Shown here: piece by piece, positions 58,190 to 64,000 of the stretch
How the letters are laid out: the number at the start of each line of letters is the position of its first letter
Numbering within the stretch: the stretch's first letter is position 1
Assembly (NCBI GenBank): GCA_051294375.1
Contig: CM119270.1
Span: 18,843,546-18,907,545, forward strand
Reading direction: 5' to 3'
Source: Paraspadella gotoi
Lineage: Eukaryota; Chaetognatha
DNA length: 64,000 nucleotides
Translations under genes and position numbers: made by a program
The notes under the pieces: model-generated
What the model saw: the letters and a program-made list of their open reading frames with translations, nothing else
What the model was told of the DNA's origin: nothing
Databases searched by the model: none

Positions 58190-59264
58190 GAGGGAGAGAA
58201 AGGTTCAAGCGGAGAGTAAATAAAGAGGAGTGTGAAGTAGATGTGAAAATGGTCATTTTAAGGGCGGGAGTGAAATGAGGTCAAAGAAGTGAGGTTTAGA
58301 GAGTGAGTTGAGAGGAAGATAGGGAAAATGAAAGATGAGAAGGTAAATAGGTTATAAAATGACTACAGGGGTAGAAAAAAGGGTAAAAAATGGAAATAGC
58401 TTGAAGGGAAGAGGTAAGTTCAGGGTAAGGGCGAAGCTTTATTAAGTTCATTAAACTCGGAAGCGTCCACACGAGAAAAGTAAGATCTGCGGCCAGCGCT
58501 GACCTTACCCATCTCTTCGTACCCACACGGCTCTCACAGCCCTTTGCCTGCCCTTTCGAAACCCAAACGGCTGTTCTCTAGCGGCCTTGCCTTACTCTAA
58601 AATCCCGTCTACTCGATCTTGTAACCTTCATTTACCCAACGACGCTCTTCTCTCACGAAAACGACCACTTCTCCTCGGAATTAATCAAAAACCACCCCAC
58701 CCCACCACCCACCTCTTTCTCGTAAATTCCGTCTCATCTTCTTTCCCGGACTTTTCTACCCTAGAAATCTTTTAATTATGATTCTGATTCAGTGTGGGCG
58801 ACGACGACGACGACGACGACGATAACAACAACAAACGTCCCTCGTGTCTCCATCCAAAATACGCGATCTCTCTCTCTCTATCTCTCTCTCTCTCTCTCAT
58901 CTCTCTCTCTTCTCTCTCTCATCTCTCTCTCCTCTCTCTCTCTCTCTCTTTTCTCTTTACCCTCTGTCTCCTCCGCTGGCCTGAACTCACTCTATCGCCA
59001 CCCCCCCACACCAAACAACAAACAGAGACAGAGACAACGAAGACGCGCCTTCCTTCTTTCAGATTCAAATTAGCGCCCATGAATTTTTTTTTTTTGCGTG
59101 GGCTCTTCTTCTCTATCTTTTCGGAAATTTCTGATTTCTAGAGAGAGAGAGAGAGAGAGAGAAGAGAGATGAGAGAGAGAGAGAATATCTCCGTCACGCC
59201 GGGAGGATTAAAGGGAAGCGAAAATCTTGTTTTGGTGAAGAAGAAAAATTGAAATGCAACCGGA

Positions 59265-59315
<51 letters not shown>

Positions 59316-59595
59316 TGGAGAGAATGCAACCGGCCTCCTTTTTTTATTTTTCTCATCAAAGAAACGAATAAAAAGAGGCGAAAAGGAGAGAGAGGGAGAT
59401 AAATTAATTAAATTTCCAAAAAGTGACAAAAGCTCAAAAAAAAAAAAAAAGAAAAATAAAAGAAATGCAGAAAAGGAGAGAATAAAAAAAGGGAGACATA
59501 AATTCGAGCATCCGCAAAATTTTTTCTCTCAATGTTTTCTTTCCAGATTAATTTTTGTTTATTTTTCAAGTTTTGACAACTTTTACACTTTCTTA

Positions 59596-59648
<53 letters not shown>

Positions 59649-59790
59649 GCTCTTCTCTCTCCCTCCCTCCTTTCCATTTTAAAAACTGACCCATAAACTC
59701 ACTTTCTCCTCCATAACGATCCAACCTTACTTCCCAAACCATCTCTTCTTCTTCTTCCTCCTCTTCTTCTTCTTTTTTCTTTTTCTTCTT
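58190..59790 (+). repeat. Inverted duplication, arm 1
   Basis: Its reverse complement matches 62395-64000 over about 1.6 kb, for example agaaaggttcaagcggagag (58198) against the right edge of the window. It ends in a (CTT)n tract at a 25-base gap (59791-59815). Confidence 0.85.
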
Positions 59791-59815
59791 NNNNNNNNNN
59801 NNNNNNNNNNNNNNN

Positions 59816-59969
59816 AAAAAAAAATTCATGGGCGCTAATTTGAATCTGAAAGAGGAAGGCGCGTCTTCGTTGTCTCTGTCTCTGTCGTTGTTTGGTGTGG
59901 GNNNNNNNNNNNNNNNNNNNNNNNNNAAGAGAGAGATTGGGTCAGTTTTTAAAATGGAAAGGAGGAGGA
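59816..59969 (-). repeat. Small extra pieces of the inverted arm between two 25-base gaps
   Basis: 59816-59901 (aaattcatgggcgctaattt onwards) equals the reverse complement of about 59020-59095, and it matches 63110-63200 directly. After the second gap (59902-59926) the sequence matches the reverse complement of about 59660-59690. Confidence 0.8.
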
Positions 59970-59970
59970 G

Positions 59971-60017
<47 letters not shown>

Positions 60018-60799
60018 AAAAAACCTGCCTGGAAGTAACGCGAATCCAAAGTGAAATCGAAATAAATCACAGCTGGACTTCGCGATTAAAAGAGAGAAGA
60101 GAGGATTTTGATTTTGTTCGTGAAAGAGAAAAACGAGGGATTTTTTCTTTTTCACTTTTTTCTTCTTTTTTTGAAAATCGATTTTTGAGAAAAATAAACC
60201 AGAAATTCAGAATCAGGGAAAATGAATGATGGTTTTTTAAAAAAGATGAATCAGGTTTTATATGTTTGCTTCCTAAATGAATACGAATTGTTTTTTTAAG
60301 AAATTGATACAAGAAAAATTGTTTTTCAAACACAACGAAGTGAAAGGAAAAACTATCGAGAATTATAACATATGAATAAACATATTAAACTTGTGAATAC
60401 TTCCGCGTTTATTGTCAAAACTGTGAACGAAATTTGAAAGATACTGGTCGGAAAATAAGTTTTTTTAATATCATGTTGTATGTTTTGTAATATTAACTAT
60501 ATGAAAATATTGCCAATTACCAAAAGATTTCATCGTCAGTCGCGAGTCGGATTCCCTGAACGACGAAGATGTGAAGAAGGAATTTGAAGTTCGGAGAAAC
60601 GGAAGAAAGATAGAGATAGAGAGGATTGATAACGAGAGGAAAAAAGATAGAGATAGAGAGGGATTGAAAAGAGAGAAGAAAGATAGAGATAGAAGAGGAT
60701 AATTAAAAGAGAGGAAGAAAATACGGAGAGAGAGAGATGCTCATGAGTTCGACTACGAAGGCGGCCAAAAGGGCGAGAGTAAGATGGAAGTAGAGAGAC

Positions 60800-60831
<32 letters not shown>

Positions 60832-62395
60832 TCAGAATCAGAGATATGAGCAACGGAACCGAGGACTGGTCACGAATGACGGCGGAAGTAAGTCAATGAG
60901 GGGACGCGGAGCGCGGGGTGAGGAATAAAGACGGGCGTGCCCTAAAGAGGATGAGTGAGACTTGAAAAGGGTAAGTGTGGGGATAAAGAGGCCGTGGCTG
61001 AGAGGATAATGAGTGATGGGTAAGGTCGAACGTCTGGATGAGATGAGGTCTGGGGATTTGAGTTTTGTTTGAAAAGCTACGGAGTAGTTGTGGCTGGAGA
61101 TTAAGAGGTGAAAGGTTTGAGAAGATTTGGAGGAAAAGGTGAGTAAAGATAAGCTCTGGTTTTAGAACTTTTTCCGAGGTAAGCGAATGAACAACGAGAT
61201 TCGAAGATTATGAGGGTAAGGCCATTGGTCTTGTGAAAGTGAGCCTCGAAGGGTAAGGTGAAGGAACGAGAACCTTAGAAATGGGTGAGGCGATTGAAGA
61301 GGAAAGAGGAAGAAAAGAAAAGAGAAAGTAAATCGAAAGGAGAGAGAAATCGGTTAAAGGAAAATAAAAAAGATGGAAAAAGAAAAAAAAAAGGAAAAAA
61401 AGGTTTAAAAGAGGCGCATTCAGAGTCGAAAGAGACAAAAAAGGAGGAAGAGAAAAGAAGATAAAAAGGAAAAGAGGAAAGAGATATAAGATCGATGGAT
61501 TGGAGGAAGAGGAAAAGGAGGAAAAAGAGAAATGAGATAAGAAAGTGGAGGAAGAAATAGTAATTTGGAACAAGATAGGAAAAGTAAAGAGAAAACTAAA
61601 GAGAAAGAAGAAAAGAAAACAGGAAAGAGTAAACAAAAAATTATATAGCGTAAATTTAATTGATATAATTTAATTGTAAGTTTTAATATTCATCAGCTGA
61701 AGTGGAAACGTGGGATGGGCGTGGGCGGACGACATCACGGTCTGAAAACTTGAAAGGGATTTTGGACTCTCTGGACGCAGGGTCCAGAGATCTGGACGAA
61801 AAAAAGTAAGTCGAGACGGTTCTAACTAATACGTATAAACTTCCCTTTGAAATGATTCAAAATCGAACGATATTCTAAATGTTGAGCTTTTCTTCGGAAA
61901 TGATTTTTGGATAGGAGACAAATCTCCGTCGTGCATGAGTCAACGCTGAAACCCGAAGCCATTTGAGGAGGAAAAATGTCCACATTTGAGTTATTTATCA
62001 CTTTGTCGATAAAAAGGACTCGACTGTATTAGGGTCTCCGATAAACTCGACATTTCAAGTTTTTTTTAATCTTTTTCTTTTTCTATTTTCTTCTCCTTTT
62101 TTTTCTTTCTTTTTCTTTTCTTATTCTTTCTTGTCCCGAGATGCTCATCGATTTTTTCGAAAGGCAGCGCGGCGGCAGCCTTTCGAGCAAAAGGCAGGAA
62201 GGTCGCAGGCTCCGTGCCGCGCGGGCTGAAAAGAGGCGTCCGGTGGCCCCTCGTGGATAGGGATCCGGAGCGCACGAACGGAGGACGCGGCTGCCGGGCC
62301 GAGAGGTTCCGTGGGGTCAAAGAACGAAACATCCGTGACTTGTTTGAAGGGAAAGGAAAGAAAAGGGAGGAAAGAGGAGGAGGAAGGGAAGAGAA
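59970..62395 (+). repeat. Direct duplication, copy 2 (noisy)
   Basis: Collinear with 49600-52015 but with scattered one-base insertions and deletions, often in homopolymers. It sits between the two arms of the inverted duplication. Confidence 0.85.
61809..62026. mobile_element. MITE, copy inside the second duplication
   Basis: Same element as 51441-51658. Its left end has lost the first C (TAAGTCGAG instead of TACAGTCGAG), which breaks the inverted-repeat symmetry and creates a false GTAAGT donor-like string. The right end is intact (ctcgactgta). Confidence 0.6.
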
Positions 62396-62911
62396 GAAGA
62401 AGAAGAAAAAGAAAAAGAAGAAGAAGAGGAGGAGAAGAAGAAGAGATGTTTGGGAAGTAAGGTTGGATCGTTATGAGAGGAGAAAGTGAGTTTATGGGTC
62501 CAGTTTTTAAAAATGGAAAGGAGGGAGGGAGAGAGAAGAGAGAAGAGAGAGAAGAGAGAGAGAGAGAGAAGAAGAGAGAGAGAGAGAGAGAATTTAAGAA
62601 AAGTGTAAAGTTGTCAAAACTTGAAAATAAACAAAATTAATCTGGAAAGAAAACATTGAGAGACAAAAATTTCTGCGGATGCTCGAATTTATGTCTCCCT
62701 TTTTTTATTCTCTTCCTTTTCTCGCATTTCTTTTATTTTTCTTTTTTTTTTTTTTTTTGATAAGCTTTTTGTCACTTTTTTGGAATTATTAACTTTATCT
62801 CCCTCTCTCTCCTTTTCGCCTCTTTTTATTCGTTTCTTTGATGAGAAAAATAAAAAAGGAGGCGGTTGCATTCTCTCTCACTCTCTCTCTCTCTTCTCTT
62901 CTTCTCTCCTC

Positions 62912-62950
<39 letters not shown>

Positions 62951-63024
62951 GGTTGCATTCAATTTTTCTTCTTCACCAAACAAGATTTTCGCTTCCCTTT
63001 AATCCTCCCGGCGTGACGGAGATA

Positions 63025-63055
<31 letters not shown>

Positions 63056-63251
63056 CTCTCTCTAGAAATCAGAAATTTTCCGAAAGATAGAGAGAGAGCC
63101 CACGCAAAAAAAAAAAATTCATGGGCCGCTAATTTGAATCTGAAAGAAGGAAGGCGCGTCTTCGTTGTCTCTGTCTCTGTTTGTTGTTTGGTGTGGGGGG
63201 GTGGCGATAGAGCGAGTTCAGGCCAGCGGAGGAGACAGAGGTAAAGAGAAA

Positions 63252-63318
<67 letters not shown>

Positions 63319-64000
63319 GTCGCGTATTTTGGATGGAGACCGAGGGACGTTTGTTGTTGTTATCGTCGTCGTCGTCGTCGTCGTCGTCGTCCACACTGAA
63401 TCAGAATCATAAAAGAATTTCTAGGGTAGAAAAGTCGGGAACGAAGATGAGACGGAATTACGAGAAAGAGGTGGGTGGTGGTATGGGTGGAAGGGAGAGT
63501 GGTTTTTAGATTAATTCCATGGAGGTGGTCGATTTCGTGAGAGTGAGAGCGTCGTTGGGTAAATAAGGTTAAGAATCGAGTAGACGGGATTTTAGAGTAG
63601 GCAAGGCCCCTAGAGAACAGCCTTTCGGGTTTCGAAAGGGCAGCAAAGGGCTGTGAGAGCCGTGTGGGTCACGAAGAGCAGGTAAGGTCAGCGCTGGCCG
63701 CAGATCTAAACTTTTCTCGTTGACGCTTCGAGTTTATGACTTAATAAAAGCTTCGCCCTTACCCTGAACTTACCTCTTCCTTTAAGCTATTTCCATTTTT
63801 TACCCTTTTTTCTACCCTGTAGTCATTTTATTAAACCTATTCTACCTTCATCTTTCATTTTCCTATCTTCCCTCTCACAGTCACACTTCTCTTAAACCTC
63901 ACCTTCTTTGACCTCATTTTCACTCCCGCCCTTAAAATGACCATTTTCACATTACTTTTCACACTCCTCATTTATTCTCTCCGCTTGACCTTTCTCCCCT
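62396..64000 (-). repeat. Inverted duplication, arm 2 (continues past the window)
   Basis: Reverse complement of 58190-59790, with indel noise in places. Both arms contain the same CT/GA tracts, (CGA)n tract and unrecognised spacer. No gene was found in either arm. Confidence 0.85.

Overview
The window looks like animal genomic DNA, most likely from an arthropod and perhaps a crustacean. The reasons are a neuroglian/L1CAM-type gene whose exons match insect Neuroglian residue for residue at the family landmarks, short introns with GT/AG ends, LTR-element and MITE remnants, and an extreme load of (GA)n/(CT)n, (TAAA)n and (CGA)n microsatellites. The species cannot be named from the sequence. It is a draft assembly: there are many N runs (several of exactly 10, 25 or 100), coding exons carry single-base indels, and two loci appear twice, the second time as a noisy copy.

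Left part, minus strand (1-13.4 kb): the 3' two thirds of a neuroglian-like cell-adhesion gene. Read from right to left it encodes the end of Ig5, Ig6 and five fibronectin type III repeats in eleven exons. It then runs in matching splice phase into a giant Lys/Glu/Asp-rich exon (6286 to the left edge) made of about 40 tandem units of roughly 46 residues. No membrane segment separates FnIII-5 from this array. The exons for Ig1-Ig4 (upstream) and the expected transmembrane/cytoplasmic exons (downstream) are not visible. An LTR fragment with a tRNA-Leu primer-binding site lies in an intron at 12.2-12.5 kb.

13.4-28.1 kb: mostly microsatellites, gaps and AT-rich spacer. Embedded are a first coding exon starting Met-Gly-Cys (17.15 kb, plus strand) and several short plus-strand exons at 26.0-28.1 kb, some with hydrophobic segments, that seem to belong to an unrecognised membrane-protein gene.

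28.4-38.0 kb: an LTR fragment, a CCAAT-box/NRF1-like promoter-type segment and simple repeats, present once cleanly (28.43-32.25 kb), once partly (32.26-33.73 kb) and once as a noisy copy (33.78-38.01 kb).

38.6-41.05 kb, plus strand: a complete six-exon gene for a small type I membrane protein with a signal peptide, three to four Cys/Trp-rich modules, one transmembrane helix and a 17-residue tail. I do not recognise it as a named family.

41-64 kb: microsatellites, weak exon candidates, degraded reading frames, minisatellites, a short MITE with pogo-like ends, a second noisy direct duplication (49.6-52.0 versus 60.0-62.4 kb) and an inverted pair (58.2-59.8 versus 62.4-64.0 kb) that is probably an assembly palindrome.
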